Assembly (NCBI RefSeq): GCF_017355185.1
Contig: NZ_JADILJ010000007.1
Coordinates: 1 to 64,000, forward strand
DNA length: 64,000 nt
Source: Rathayibacter sp. SD072
Lineage (GTDB): Bacteria; Actinomycetota; Actinomycetes; Actinomycetales; Microbacteriaceae
Reading direction: 5' to 3'
Below, piece by piece: positions 10,584 to 18,868 of this stretch; position 1 is the stretch's first letter; every line of letters starts with the position of its first letter. The position numbers and the translations under genes are program-made. The notes under the pieces are model-generated. The model was given only the letters and a program-made list of their open reading frames with translations. It was not told the DNA's origin and did no database searches.

Positions 10584-10667
10584 GTCAGCGATAGCGACGA
10601 CGGCGTCAGCGATAGCGACGACGGCGTCAGCGATAGCGACGACACCGTCAGCGATGGCGACGACGCC
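10584..10667. repeat. four tandem copies of a 21-base unit
   Basis: Units begin at 10584, 10605, 10626 and 10647 with GTCAGCGATAGCGACGAC plus three variable bases; the fourth has one change (GATGG). The 21-base period leaves frames open on both strands, but the translations (ASAIATT-like or VSDSDDG-like) belong to no recognisable protein. The array lies between the lipoprotein gene and the rplM -10 box, covering about -30 to -110 of that promoter. Confidence 0.85.
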
Positions 10668-10700
10668 GATCGGCGGCCCTCGCGGGACGGGAGCAGCCGC

Positions 10701-11276
10701 TCACTCCGTCCCGCCGAGTGCGGCGAGCACGTCCTCCGCGAGCGTCTCGAGCGCGTCCTGCGCGCCCACCGACGACCGGAGGGACACGAGCCGGTCCCCC
10801 GCGAGCACCGTGAGGGTGGACGCCGGGTCCAGCGCCGGATCCCCGGGCTGGAAGAAGGCGGCCTCGCCCAGGTCGCTGCCTACGGCGCCCACCGTCGACG
10901 CCTGTCGCGAGGTCACGTCGGCGGCAGTCGCCCCCGTCGCGGTCTGGAGCAGCAGCGCAGTGGGATTGCCGGCCATCGACCACGCGCAGGCCCCGAGCTG
11001 CTCGGAGGGTGTCGCGAACCCCTCCGGGAGATCGAGGACCGACTCGATCGTCTCGACCGGCAGCACCTGCGCGCAGTCCAGCGTCTCGGCGGTGAGCGTC
11101 GGTGCCGCGGGAGCGGCCGGATCGGTCGTCGCGGGCGTCGTGCCGGCGGCGGGGGCCTGCGTCGCGATGGTGGGCTGCGCCTGCTCCGGGATGTCGACCG
11201 TGGTGCCCGAGCAGCCGACGAGTGCGAGCGCGAGCACGGCAGCGCCGGCGAGGGCGGCGGGCGTGGAGCGGATCAT
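10701..11276 (-). CDS. conserved lipoprotein, copy A of a pair
   Basis: A 191-residue exported lipoprotein. The N terminus is a signal peptide ending in the lipobox LVGC (Cys near residue 22), followed by a Thr/Pro/Ala-rich linker to about residue 60 and a folded domain with two cysteines, LDCAQVLP and GACAWSMAGNP, which could form a disulfide. The lipoprotein at 12215-12760, on the other side of truA, shares the VEIPEQ-like start of the linker, both cysteine motifs and the AGNP turn, so they are paralogues. Family and function are not recognised. The ATG overlaps the truA stop by four bases. Confidence 0.8.
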   Translation of the reverse strand: MIRSTPAALAGAAVLALALVGCSGTTVDIPEQAQPTIATQAPAAGTTPATTDPAAPAAPTLTAETLDCAQVLPVETIESVLDLPEGFATPSEQLGACAWSMAGNPTALLLQTATGATAADVTSRQASTVGAVGSDLGEAAFFQPGDPALDPASTLTVLAGDRLVSLRSSVGAQDALETLAEDVLAALGGTE

Positions 11277-12163
11277 GACGGGTCCTCCGCGAGAGGCTCG
11301 GCGACCGGCAGGGTGCGGCGCACGCGCGTCCGGGTGGCGCGCTCGGCGAGCGAGGACTCCTCAGGATAGTCGACCTCGCGCAGGATGAGCCCGCGGGCCG
11401 GCATCACCGCGAACGCGTTGGTCCTGGCCGCGTCGTCGCGGAGCCCCTCGACGTCCTCCGCGGCGAGCCGCCCGTGCCCCACCGCGACGCAGGCACCGAC
11501 GAGCGCGCGCACCATGCTGTGGCAGAAGGCGTCGGCCCGGAGGTGCGCGTGCAGGACGCCGTCGGAGTCGCGCTCCCAGTCGAAGTCGAGCAGCGTCCGG
11601 ATCGTGGTCGCGCCCACCCTCGCCCGGCAGAAGGACGCGTAGTCGTGCAGGCCCAGCAGCGACTGCGCCGCCCGGTTCATCGCCTCCTCGTCGACCGACT
11701 CCGTGATCCACGTCGTGTACGCCCTCTCGAGCGGGTGGCGCAGCGACGAGGCGTCCGCCAGCCGGTACTCGTAGCGCCGCCACCGGGCGGAGAAGCGGGC
11801 GTCGAACCCTTCGGGCGCTCGCGAGACGCGGTGCACGCTGAGGTCCGAGTACTGCCCGAGGATCCCGCGCAGCCGCCGCTCCAGCACCGCCTCCTGCGGC
11901 AGCGTCCCCTCGCCCGCGCGGCGACCGCCGCTGAGCCGGATCCACTGCTCCTCGCTGAGGTCGGCGTGCGCGACCTGCGCGCTGGCGTGCACGCCGACGT
12001 CGGTGCGGCCCGCCACCGTGACCGTCGTGCGCTCTGGCGTGCGCAGCACCTTCGACAGCGCGTCCTCGAGCACCCCCTGCACCGTGCGGAGTCCGGGCTG
12101 GAGCGCCCAGCCCGAGAAGTGGGAGCCGTCGTAGGCCAGGTCGAGGCGGACGCGGTGAAGCAC
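11273..12163 (-). CDS. truA: tRNA pseudouridine(38-40) synthase
   Basis: TruA isomerises uridines 38-40 in the anticodon arm of many tRNAs. The catalytic aspartate is in GRTDVGVHA (Asp55). The N-terminal LDLAYDGSHFSGWALQP and the central FDARFSARWRRYEYRL motifs are typical. At 296 residues it is slightly longer than E. coli TruA. The GTG start lies six bases after TAGACT, with no ribosome binding site, so it is probably leaderless and independent of the rplQ operon upstream. The downstream lipoprotein gene is translationally coupled to it. Confidence 0.96.
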   Translation of the reverse strand: MLHRVRLDLAYDGSHFSGWALQPGLRTVQGVLEDALSKVLRTPERTTVTVAGRTDVGVHASAQVAHADLSEEQWIRLSGGRRAGEGTLPQEAVLERRLRGILGQYSDLSVHRVSRAPEGFDARFSARWRRYEYRLADASSLRHPLERAYTTWITESVDEEAMNRAAQSLLGLHDYASFCRARVGATTIRTLLDFDWERDSDGVLHAHLRADAFCHSMVRALVGACVAVGHGRLAAEDVEGLRDDAARTNAFAVMPARGLILREVDYPEESSLAERATRTRVRRTLPVAEPLAEDPS

Positions 12164-12169
12164 CCGTCG

Positions 12170-12175
12170 AGTCTA
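12170..12175 (-). promoter_or_regulatory. -10 box of the leaderless truA promoter
   Basis: TAGACT on the minus strand, six bases upstream of the truA GTG start. No Shine-Dalgarno sequence lies between box and start codon. Confidence 0.55.
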
Positions 12176-12214
12176 GATCGACGCACCGGGCCTCCCCGGC
12201 CGGTCGGATCCGGC

Positions 12215-12760
12215 CTAGAGGCGCACGCCGGCAGCGGCGAGGACGGTCTCCGCCCAGTCGAGCGCGGCGGCGGAGTCCCCGAGGTGCGAGACGATGCGCA
12301 CCTCGTAGCCGCCGGCCTGGATCGCCAGCTCGCCGGGCTGCGACGCCCCTGCGTCGCGGTCGACGCGGTAGCCGGCATCACCCAGGGGCACCGGCGTCGC
12401 ACCGACGGCCTCTCCCGCACCGACGAAGGTCTCGAGCAGGCGGGCGGGCGCGAGGGTCACCTCGAGCGCGGAGGGGTTGCCCGCGACGGAGTAGGTGCAG
12501 CGTCGGCCGTCGCCGACCAGCGCGACCGATCGGGTCGGCAGCCCCGTGCTCTCCTCGATCCGCGAGGCGGGCAGGACGGTCGCGCAGTCCAGGACCGGCT
12601 GCGCGGCGGCGGTCGGCTCGGCGGGTACCGGCGTCGGCGTGATCACCGCGGTCGCTCCGGACTGCTCCGGGATCTCGACCACCGGCTCGGACGAGCAGCC
12701 CGCGAGGACGACGACGAGGGAGAGGACCAGGACGGCCGGTCGTCGGGAGCGCAGGCGCAC
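12215..12760 (-). CDS. conserved lipoprotein, copy B of a pair
   Basis: A 181-residue lipoprotein starting at GTG 12758-12760 after an AAGGGGAG ribosome binding site. The signal peptide ends in LAGC (Cys near residue 22). The linker VEIPEQSG and the motifs LDCATVLPASRIEESTGLP and CTYSVAGNPSALEV match copy A at 10701-11276 in order, with overall divergence otherwise. The protein is predicted to be anchored on the outer face of the membrane. No enzymatic motif is visible. It lies between truA and the rplQ terminator and appears to be a single gene. Confidence 0.8.
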   Translation of the reverse strand: MRLRSRRPAVLVLSLVVVLAGCSSEPVVEIPEQSGATAVITPTPVPAEPTAAAQPVLDCATVLPASRIEESTGLPTRSVALVGDGRRCTYSVAGNPSALEVTLAPARLLETFVGAGEAVGATPVPLGDAGYRVDRDAGASQPGELAIQAGGYEVRIVSHLGDSAAALDWAETVLAAAGVRL

Positions 12761-12898
12761 GACTCCCCTTCCGCAGGCTCACCGGGGCGGCGGCCCCGGC
12801 CGCACCGGGCGGCGCGGTCGCGCGATGCAGCGCGATGACGCCATCGTAGGCGACGTTCCGCGCCACCGGAGTGTCGACGACCGCCCTCCCGGAACGAC

Positions 12899-12932
12899 GA
12901 GAGCCCCCCGTCCCGGAGGACGGAGGGCTCTC
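12899..12932 (-). terminator. terminator of the rpsM-rpsK-rpoA-rplQ cluster
   Basis: A 15-base-pair stem with one mismatch and a four-base loop, starting 16 bases after the rplQ stop codon. There is no T run, but stem stability and position make it a likely intrinsic terminator. Confidence 0.75.
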
Positions 12933-12947
12933 GAGGTTCGCGCGGGA

Positions 12948-13478
12948 CTACTTGGTCTCGCTGGTCTCCTCGACAGGAGCGTCCTCGACAGGAGCGTCCT
13001 GGACGGTCGCGACGTCCTCGGACGGCGCGTCCTGGACGTCGGTCTCCTCGACGGGCGCGTCCGCGACGGGAGCCGTCGCCGGCGCCGCCGTGGTGCGGGA
13101 CTTCTTCGCCTTCGGGGTCACGGGCTCGAGGACGAGCTCGATGACCGCCATGGGGGCGTTGTCGCCCTTGCGGGGACCGATCTTGGTGATGCGGGTGTAG
13201 CCGCCCTCGCGCTCGGCGACGAGCGGAGCGATCTCGGTGAAGAGCTCGTGCACGACGGACTTGTCGCCGATGGTCGCGAGGACGCGACGACGGGCGTGCA
13301 GGTCGCCGCGCTTGGCGAACGTGACGAGGCGCTCGGCGAGCGGACGCAGGCGCTTGGCCTTGGTCTCGGTCGTCTTGATGCTCTTGTGCGTGAACAGGGC
13401 CGCGGCCAGGTTCGCCAGCATCAGACGCTCGTGTGCGGGACCGCCTCCGAGGCGGGGGCCCTTGGTGGGCTTGGGCAT
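12948..13478 (-). CDS. rplQ: 50S ribosomal protein L17
   Basis: L17 lies near the peptide exit tunnel. The core from [21 protein letters not shown] to about residue 125 is typical. It carries a C-terminal extension of about 50 residues composed of Ala/Pro/Glu/Asp/Val in loose repeats ([14 protein letters not shown]), giving 176 residues instead of about 120. Extensions like this are found in Actinobacteria and are probably disordered. It is the last gene of the alpha cluster, 70 bases after rpoA, and ends at a strong hairpin. Confidence 0.98.
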   Translation of the reverse strand: MPKPTKGPRLGGGPAHERLMLANLAAALFTHKSIKTTETKAKRLRPLAERLVTFAKRGDLHARRRVLATIGDKSVVHELFTEIAPLVAEREGGYTRITKIGPRKGDNAPMAVIELVLEPVTPKAKKSRTTAAPATAPVADAPVEETDVQDAPSEDVATVQDAPVEDAPVEETSETK

Positions 13479-13548
13479 GGGTTTACTCCAGTACTAAAGG
13501 GGTGTCAGCAGGTCGGTCGCGAAGAGCCTCAGGCTCCGGAGCGGAGAC

Positions 13549-14535
13549 CTAGATGCTCTCGTCGTCGTAGCTGTAGAAGTGGGCGCCGTCGAACCCGGGG
13601 ACCGAGTCCTTGAGCGACAGGCCGAGCTCCGTCAGCTTCTCCTTGACCTCATCCACCGACTTCTGACCGAAGTTGCGGATGTTCATGAGCTGCGTCTCCG
13701 AGAGGGCGACGAGCTCATTGACGTTGTTGATGCCCTCGCGCTTGAGGCAGTTGTAGCTGCGCACCGAGAGGTCGAGGTCCTCGATGGGCATCGACAGCTC
13801 GGTCGAGAGGACGGCGTCGACCGGCGCGGGGCCGATCTCGATGCCCTCTGCCGCGTTGTTCAGCTCGCGGGCGAGTCCGAACAGCTCGGTCAGCGTGCGA
13901 CCGGCGGAGGCGATGGCGTCGCGCGGCGTGATCGCGGCCTTCGTCTCCACGTCGACGACCAGGCGGTCGAAGTCGGTGCGCTCGCCGGCACGGGTGGCCT
14001 CGACGCGGTAGGTGACCTTCAGCACGGGCGAGTAGATCGAGTCGACCGGGATCTGGCCGGCCTCGGAGAACTCGCTGCGGTTCTGGGTCGCCGACACGTA
14101 GCCGCGGCCGCGCTCGATGGTGAGCTCCAGCTCGAACTTCGCCTTGTCGTTCAGCGTGGCGATGACGAGCTCCGGGTTGTGGATCTCGACACCGGCCGGA
14201 GCCGAGATGTCGGCGGCGGTGACCTGACCGGCGCCCTGCTTGCGCAGGTAGGCGGTGATCGGCTCGTCGTGCTCCGAGGAGACGACCAGGCCCTTGATGT
14301 TCAGGATGATCTCGGTGACGTCCTCGCGGACTCCCGGGACCGTCGTGAACTCGTGCAGGACTCCGTCGATCCGGATGCTGGTGACAGCGGCGCCCGGGAT
14401 GGAGGACAGCAGGGTGCGACGCAGCGAGTTGCCGAGCGTGTAGCCGAAGCCGGGCTCGAGGGGCTCGATGACGAAGCGGGAACGGAACTCCGAGATGTTC
14501 TCCTCGGTGAGCGTCGGACGCTGTGCGATAAGCAC
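13549..14535 (-). CDS. rpoA: DNA-directed RNA polymerase subunit alpha
   Basis: RpoA dimerises to nucleate assembly of core RNA polymerase. The 328 residues contain the N-terminal dimerisation domain ([20 protein letters not shown] near residues 35-54) and, after a linker at about 225-245, the C-terminal DNA-binding domain with [17 protein letters not shown] and the [17 protein letters not shown] helix. The start is a GTG at 14533-14535 with AAAGGA upstream. rpsD, often between rpsK and rpoA, is not present. The leader holds an inverted CACGTGTC repeat. Confidence 0.98.
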   Translation of the reverse strand: MLIAQRPTLTEENISEFRSRFVIEPLEPGFGYTLGNSLRRTLLSSIPGAAVTSIRIDGVLHEFTTVPGVREDVTEIILNIKGLVVSSEHDEPITAYLRKQGAGQVTAADISAPAGVEIHNPELVIATLNDKAKFELELTIERGRGYVSATQNRSEFSEAGQIPVDSIYSPVLKVTYRVEATRAGERTDFDRLVVDVETKAAITPRDAIASAGRTLTELFGLARELNNAAEGIEIGPAPVDAVLSTELSMPIEDLDLSVRSYNCLKREGINNVNELVALSETQLMNIRNFGQKSVDEVKEKLTELGLSLKDSVPGFDGAHFYSYDDESI

Positions 14536-14552
14536 TGTTGATTCCTTTCGAT

Positions 14553-14576
14553 CACGTGTCCGCTATATGACACGTG
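14553..14576. promoter_or_regulatory. inverted repeat in the rpoA leader
   Basis: CACGTGTC, eight AT-rich bases (CGCTATAT), then GACACGTG: a perfect eight-base inverted repeat centred about 30 bases before the rpoA start codon. It could be a protein-binding site or a small RNA hairpin near the ribosome binding site. Function is not known. Confidence 0.4.
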
Positions 14577-14618
14577 CGTTTGCGAGGTATGAAGTTGTGA
14601 AAGAAATGCGCGATCCGC

Positions 14619-14663
14619 CGGTCGGCCGGCGCCCGCCGCGGAGGGCGGGAGCGCGGCCGACCG
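14619..14663 (-). terminator. long GC hairpin between rpsK and rpoA
   Basis: Outer arms CGGTCGGCC and GGCCGACCG pair perfectly and enclose an imperfect inner stem of GCGCCCGCC with GGCGGGAGCGC. It begins 20 bases after the rpsK stop codon. It may act as an attenuator or processing site rather than a complete stop, since rpoA lies just downstream. Confidence 0.5.
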
Positions 14664-14682
14664 ACGGCTGCGAGTGCTGGTG

Positions 14683-15081
14683 CTAGACGCGGCGGCGCTT
14701 GGGCGGGCGGCACCCGTTGTGCGCCTGCGGGGTGACGTCGTTGATCGAGCCGACCTCGAGGCCTGCGGCCTGGAGGGAGCGGATCGCCGTCTCGCGACCC
14801 GAGCCCGGGCCCTTCACGAAGACGTCGACCTTCTTCATGCCGTGCTCCTGAGCCTGGCGCGCGGCCGACTCGGCGGCGAGCTGGGCGGCGAACGGCGTCG
14901 ACTTGCGCGAGCCCTTGAAGCCGACTCCACCGGACGAGGCCCAGCTGATGACGGCCCCGGAGGGGTCGGTGATCGAGACGATGGTGTTGTTGAACGTCGA
15001 CTTGATGTGGGCCTGGCCCACTGCGATGTTCTTCTTCTCCTTGCGGCGCGGCTTACGAGCGGCCGACTTGGGGGTAGCCAA
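14683..15081 (-). CDS. rpsK: 30S ribosomal protein S11
   Basis: S11 sits on the platform of the small subunit beside the mRNA exit. The 132-residue protein is typical, with [15 protein letters not shown], the [17 protein letters not shown] motif and the C-terminal CRPPKRRRV. The start codon is TTG at 15079-15081, supported by a GAGGAGA ribosome binding site six bases upstream. It follows rpsM by 32 bases in the same transcript. Confidence 0.98.
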   Translation of the reverse strand: MATPKSAARKPRRKEKKNIAVGQAHIKSTFNNTIVSITDPSGAVISWASSGGVGFKGSRKSTPFAAQLAAESAARQAQEHGMKKVDVFVKGPGSGRETAIRSLQAAGLEVGSINDVTPQAHNGCRPPKRRRV

Positions 15082-15113
15082 TGTGTATCTCCTCTAGGTC
15101 CGTGTCGCCCGCG

Positions 15114-15494
15114 TTACTTGCGGCCGGCCTTCTTCTTGCCGGCGACGGTGCGCTTGGGTCCCTTGCGGGTGCGCGCGTTCGTCTTGGTGCGCTGTCCACG
15201 GACCGGGAGGCCGCGACGGTGACGGAGGCCCTCGTAGGAGCCGATCTCGACCTTGCGGCGGATGTCGGCGGCGACCTCGCGGCGGAGGTCTCCCTCCACC
15301 TTGTAGTTGCCCTCGATGTAGTCGCGGAGCGCGACGAGCTGGTCGTCGCTGAGGTCCTTGACTCGGATGTTGCCGTCGATCCCGGTGTCGCTGAGGGTCG
15401 CGAGCGCCCGAGTGCGGCCGACACCGTAGATGTAGGTCAGTGCGACCTCCACGCGCTTCTCGCGCGGGATGTCTACTCCTGCCAGACGTGCCAT
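15114..15494 (-). CDS. rpsM: 30S ribosomal protein S13
   Basis: S13 is in the head of the small subunit and forms bridges to the large subunit. The ATG at 15492-15494 begins [15 protein letters not shown] and is preferred to an upstream in-frame ATG because homology and a GGAG ribosome binding site start here. The length of 126 is usual, ending in the basic KKKAGRK tail. It opens the rpsM-rpsK-rpoA-rplQ unit; rpmJ lies 188 bases upstream beyond two hairpins. Confidence 0.98.
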   Translation of the reverse strand: MARLAGVDIPREKRVEVALTYIYGVGRTRALATLSDTGIDGNIRVKDLSDDQLVALRDYIEGNYKVEGDLRREVAADIRRKVEIGSYEGLRHRRGLPVRGQRTKTNARTRKGPKRTVAGKKKAGRK

Positions 15495-15634
15495 TGTGGC
15501 TTCTCCTGTTGAGTGAGTGGAGGTGTGATGCAACGCCGGTGCCCCGGCCTCCACCGGGGGTGTCCTCGCCGTTCGTCCCCGCCGGGGCGGGGATGCAGCG
15601 CGAGTGGTGACGTTGCGGTTCTGTGTTCGGTTGT

Positions 15635-15671
15635 GGGGCGGCGGACCGCCCCGGCGCTCCCTGCCGGGAGC
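15635..15671 (-). terminator. two tandem GC hairpins after rpmJ
   Basis: GGGGCGG-CGGA-CCGCCCC (15635-15652) and GCTCCC-TGCC-GGGAGC (15656-15671) follow the rpmJ stop codon by 11 bases on the minus strand. They would end or attenuate the infA-rpmJ transcript before rpsM. Confidence 0.55.
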
Positions 15672-15682
15672 AGCGGTCGGGA

Positions 15683-15799
15683 CTAGCCCTGGCGCTGCTT
15701 GTGGCGGGGGTTGCTGCTGCAGATGACCATCACATTGCCGTGGCGGCGGATGATCTTGCAGTGATCGCAGATGCGCTTGACGCTGGGGTTGACCTTCAT
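15683..15799 (-). CDS. rpmJ: 50S ribosomal protein L36
   Basis: A 38-residue protein that binds one zinc ion in the large subunit. It reads [19 protein letters not shown] and continues to a KQRQG end, keeping the zinc ligands Cys11, Cys14, Cys27 and a His near residue 32, so it is the zinc-binding (C+) form. It starts at ATG 15797-15799 and lies 97 bases after infA. Confidence 0.97.
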   Translation of the reverse strand: MKVNPSVKRICDHCKIIRRHGNVMVICSSNPRHKQRQG

Positions 15800-15896
15800 G
15801 GTTCTGTTCCTTGATTTCGCTGGCGTCGTGCTCCCGGCGGATGCCGGGGCCGTTCCTTACAGGACACGCACGTCGCGAACGGAGCGGGGCGAACGC

Positions 15897-16118
15897 CTAC
15901 TTGTAGCGGTAGACGATCCGGCCGCGGGTCAGGTCGTAAGGGCTCAGCTCCACGATCACGCGGTCCTCGGGGAGGATGCGGATGTAGTGCTGACGCATCT
16001 TGCCCGAGATGTGGGCGAGAACTTTGTGTCCGTTGGTCAGCTCCACGCGGAACATCGCGTTGGGGAGCGCCTCGACAACCGCACCTTCGATTTCGATGAC
16101 ACCGTCTTTTTTGGCCAT
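15897..16118 (-). CDS. infA: translation initiation factor IF-1
   Basis: IF-1 binds the ribosomal A site during initiation. The 73-residue protein [20 protein letters not shown] to GRIVYRYK is a complete OB-fold with normal length; an upstream in-frame ATG is ignored. The leader of about 110 bases begins with the TAGCAT box and 16-base motif shared with rplM. In most Actinobacteria map precedes infA directly; here the two are separated by lepB and the mannitol PTS genes. Confidence 0.98.
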   Translation of the reverse strand: MAKKDGVIEIEGAVVEALPNAMFRVELTNGHKVLAHISGKMRQHYIRILPEDRVIVELSPYDLTRGRIVYRYK

Positions 16119-16231
16119 AGCCTCACTGTCGTTCGGAAGTAGTGTGTGTACTGGTCGTGCGAATGTTTCCGCGCGATCCTCCCCCGGGCGAGTGCCCGGG
16201 ATGCGGTGTGCGGGCGTGCCGGAGCACGCGC

Positions 16232-16253
16232 AAAACACCAAGGGTCGATGCTA
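16232..16253 (-). promoter_or_regulatory. infA -10 box plus motif shared with rplM
   Basis: TAGCAT (16248-16253, minus strand) followed immediately by CGACCCTTGGTGTTTT (16232-16247), the identical 16 bases found after the rplM -10 box. The leader to the infA ATG is about 110-120 bases. The function of the motif is unknown; its location suggests control of initiation or of the early transcript. Confidence 0.6.
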
Positions 16254-16342
16254 CGCGATTCCGGCCCGCTCCGCCACCTCGGGCGTGTCGCACGGGCGGC
16301 CGGACAGGACGCGCCTCCGCCGATCGGCCCCTCGCCGCCGCT

Positions 16343-16348
16343 TAGGCT
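16343..16348 (+). promoter_or_regulatory. -10 box of the lepB promoter
   Basis: TAGGCT on the plus strand about 40 bases before the lepB ATG. The leader would carry the GGAGGG ribosome binding site at 16375-16380. Confidence 0.45.
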
Positions 16349-16387
16349 GGCACCCGGGTCCGGGTCGGGCCGACGGAGGGAGTGCCG

Positions 16388-17104
16388 ATGGCGCGCACGA
16401 GGAGATCCACGGACCGCGACGGGCGGCGCTGGTACTCGCATCCGCTCGTCACGGTGCTGGTCGCGATCGTCGTCATCGCCCTCGTGCAGACCTTCTTCGT
16501 GAAGGTGTACACCGTGCCCACCGGGTCGATGGAGAGCACCCTGCAGGGCGGCGGCTTCTTCGGCGACCGGATCCTCGTCGACCGCACCGCGGCACTGCAG
16601 GGCGAGCCGGGGACGGGGCGCATCGTCGTCTTCTCGCGCGACGAGGCGTGGGGGGCCGCCGACACGGTCGGGAACCCGCTCTCGGAGGCCGTGAAGTACT
16701 TCGGCGACGTGACGAGCATCGGTCCCAGCCACGAGGAGTTCCTCGTGAAGCGCGTCATCGCGTCGGCCGGTCAGACGGTCTCGTGCTGCGACGCCGAGGG
16801 GCGGGTGCTCGTCGACGGGCGGCCGCTCGACGAGGACTACGTCTTCGAGGACTTCCCGTTCGACGCCGGGTCCCTCGACTGCTCGACGACGCCCGCCTCG
16901 ACCCGGTGCTTCCAGGAGTACACGGTGCCGGAGGGCGCCCTCTTCGTCCTCGGCGACCACCGCTCGAACTCGAACGACTCGCTCGGGCTCTGCCGCGGTG
17001 CGATCGGACCGATCGACGCCTGCGTCAAGACGGTGCCCGTCGAGCGCGTGGTGGGCCGCGTCTTCGCCGTCGCCTGGCCGCTGACCCGCTGGCGGCTGTA
17101 CTGA
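16388..17104 (+). CDS. lepB: signal peptidase I
   Basis: The membrane-bound serine protease that removes Sec and Tat signal peptides. The 238-residue protein has one N-terminal transmembrane helix (about residues 20-38), the catalytic Ser47 in VPTGSMEST, the general-base Lys121 in EEFLVKRVIASAG, and the C-terminal FVLGDHRSNSNDS box. A GTG two codons upstream is possible, but the ATG is at the right distance from GGAGGG. It is the only plus-strand gene between infA and the mtl block. Two extra Cys pairs in the external domain (SCCDAEG, and LDCS with TRCF) may form disulfides. Confidence 0.95.
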   Translation: MARTRRSTDRDGRRWYSHPLVTVLVAIVVIALVQTFFVKVYTVPTGSMESTLQGGGFFGDRILVDRTAALQGEPGTGRIVVFSRDEAWGAADTVGNPLSEAVKYFGDVTSIGPSHEEFLVKRVIASAGQTVSCCDAEGRVLVDGRPLDEDYVFEDFPFDAGSLDCSTTPASTRCFQEYTVPEGALFVLGDHRSNSNDSLGLCRGAIGPIDACVKTVPVERVVGRVFAVAWPLTRWRLY

Positions 17105-17122
17105 CCCTCGCGGGGAAGCACT

Positions 17123-17154
17123 GACGGACGGGACCCGTTCGGGTCCCGTCCGTC
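17123..17154. terminator. bidirectional terminator between lepB and mtlD
   Basis: A perfect 14-base-pair stem with the loop GTTC lies between the converging lepB and mtlD genes, 18 bases after the lepB stop and 23 bases after the mtlD stop. It can serve both transcripts. Confidence 0.8.
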
Positions 17155-17177
17155 CGACAGGGGCGTGCTGCCTGCCG

Positions 17178-18317
17178 CTAGGAGCGCACGACCTCGACGA
17201 GCTGCGGGAACAGCGGGTGCTCGGCAGAGAGCCCGGTCACATCCGCGACGAACTCCTCCGGCGAGAGCGCGGCGAGCTTCTCGCGCAGCTCGACGCTCTG
17301 CGGGTCCTCCGGCACGTCGAAGCGCAGCGCAGCGCCGACGGCGGCCAGGAGCCCCGACGGGGTGCGTCCCCGCTCGGCGAGCTCGGCCGCGGGGCCGATG
17401 AAGCGCTCGTGGCGCGACAGCTTCCGCAGGGGCTGACGGCCGACCCGGTCGACCGTGTCGGTCAGGTACGGGTTGCCGAAGCGCTTCAGGGTCTTCTCGA
17501 GGTAGGCCTGCTGCTCCTCGTCGCTGAAGCCGTGCTTCGCCACGATGAGCGCCTTGGTGTCCTCGAGAGCCGCCTTGACCGCGTCGTGCACCTCCGGGAT
17601 CGCCAGAGCGTCCGAGAGCTTGTGCGCGCCGGCCGCGAAGCCGACGTAGGCCGCCGTCGCGTGGCCGGTGTTCACCGTGAAGAGCTTGCGCTCGATGAAG
17701 GGCTCCAGGTCGTCGACGTAGGTCGCGCCCGGCAGCTCCGGCTCGCCGCCCTCGAAGGGAGTGCGGTCGATGACCCACTCGAAGAAGCTCTCGACGGTGA
17801 CGTCCAGGCCCTGTCCCGGCTCCTGGTTCGGCACGATGCGGTCCACCGCGGTGTCGGCGAAGACCGCTCGGGAGCGCAGTCGCTCCCACTCGTCGGCGCC
17901 CAGGTTCGCGGCGACCTCGGTCTGCAGCAGACGGGTCGCGTTGATCGCGTTCTCGCAGGCCATCACGCTGAGCCGTGCCGCGGACTCGTCCCGGGCCGCG
18001 AGGCCCTTCGCGATCACGGGAGCGACGAAGCGGAGGATGGTGGGGCCGACCGCCGTCGTGACGATGTCGGCCGTCGCGATCTCGCGGATCAGGGCCTCCT
18101 CGTCGGCGGCGGAGTTCACGGCGCGGAAGCGGTCGACCACGTGCGTGACCGACTCCTCCCCCACCTCGTGCACCTCGTAGCTGTCGGCGGCGGCCAGCTG
18201 GTCGATCAGCGCGGCGTTGACGTCGGCGAAGACGATCTCGTAGCCGGACCCGTGCAGGATCAGCCCGACGAAGCCGCGGCCGATGTTGCCGGCGCCGAAG
18301 TGGACGGCCTTGGGCAT
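17178..18317 (-). CDS. mtlD: mannitol-1-phosphate 5-dehydrogenase
   Basis: MtlD oxidises mannitol-1-phosphate to fructose-6-phosphate with NAD, feeding glycolysis and GlmS. The 379-residue protein begins [18 protein letters not shown], the Rossmann dinucleotide loop of the polyol-specific long-chain dehydrogenases, with [13 protein letters not shown] in the catalytic domain. The ATG overlaps the mtlF stop by one base, giving a coupled mtlF-mtlD pair. It is the last gene of the mannitol block and ends at the shared hairpin. Confidence 0.96.
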   Translation of the reverse strand: MPKAVHFGAGNIGRGFVGLILHGSGYEIVFADVNAALIDQLAAADSYEVHEVGEESVTHVVDRFRAVNSAADEEALIREIATADIVTTAVGPTILRFVAPVIAKGLAARDESAARLSVMACENAINATRLLQTEVAANLGADEWERLRSRAVFADTAVDRIVPNQEPGQGLDVTVESFFEWVIDRTPFEGGEPELPGATYVDDLEPFIERKLFTVNTGHATAAYVGFAAGAHKLSDALAIPEVHDAVKAALEDTKALIVAKHGFSDEEQQAYLEKTLKRFGNPYLTDTVDRVGRQPLRKLSRHERFIGPAAELAERGRTPSGLLAAVGAALRFDVPEDPQSVELREKLAALSPEEFVADVTGLSAEHPLFPQLVEVVRS

Positions 18318-18751
18318 CAGGAGTTGACCTCCCCGAGGAGCCCGTAGAGCGCCTGCGCGTCGGGGGCGTCGAGGAGCTTCTGCACCTCGTCCTCCTCCGA
18401 GAAGATGATGGCGATCTTCGAGAGGATCTCGAGGTGCTCGTTGTTCACGCCGGCGATGCCGACGACGAAGCGCACCTCGTTGCCGTCCCAGTCGATCGGC
18501 TGCGCGTAGCGGACGAACGACAGCGCGGAGGAGCGGATCTCGTCCTTCGCGTCGTTGGTGCCGTGCGGGATCGCGAGCAGGTTGCCCATGTAGGTGGAGA
18601 CGGTCGCCTCGCGGGCGAGCATGGCCTCGTGGTAGGCGGGGGTCACCGCGCCGACTCCCACGAGCATGTCGGCGGCCTCCTTGATGGCGGCCTCCTTCGT
18701 GGTGGCGGTGCCGGAGGCGTTGATCTGTCCGATGGTGAGCACTTCGCTCAT
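18317..18751 (-). CDS. mtlF: mannitol-specific PTS enzyme IIA
   Basis: A 144-residue EIIA of the fructose/mannitol family that accepts phosphate from HPr and passes it to the EIIB domain of MtlA. The phospho-accepting histidine is His63 in [11 protein letters not shown]. The start is the ATG at 18749-18751; the frame upstream has no homology. It lies 117 bases after mtlA across a structured spacer. The separate EIIA is like the Gram-positive arrangement, unlike the single-chain E. coli MtlA. Confidence 0.95.
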   Translation of the reverse strand: MSEVLTIGQINASGTATTKEAAIKEAADMLVGVGAVTPAYHEAMLAREATVSTYMGNLLAIPHGTNDAKDEIRSSALSFVRYAQPIDWDGNEVRFVVGIAGVNNEHLEILSKIAIIFSEEDEVQKLLDAPDAQALYGLLGEVNS

Positions 18752-18781
18752 GGCTTCAGTCCTTCCGTGGGTGGAACGGGA

Positions 18782-18841
18782 GAGGGGACCCGCAGGGGCG
18801 AGCGGAGCGTGTCCGCCTCGTCGCACCCTACGGGTCCCCTC
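18782..18841 (-). terminator. stem-loop in the mtlA-mtlF spacer
   Basis: Perfect 11-base arms (GAGGGGACCCG and CGGGTCCCCTC) enclose 38 bases that can form a smaller inner stem. Placed between mtlA and mtlF it may attenuate transcription or protect the mtlA message; mtlF and mtlD would then be read at a different level. Confidence 0.5.
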
Positions 18842-18868
18842 GTCGTGCTTACTGGATGTCGATCCCGA

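Noticed and set aside
10584-10667. Tandem repeats as a possible CRISPR array
   Set aside because: Units are directly joined without spacers and no cas genes are present.
14536-14682. Missing rpsD between rpsK and rpoA as a deletion
   Set aside because: S4 is encoded elsewhere in several Actinobacteria; no remnant is visible and the gap is short.
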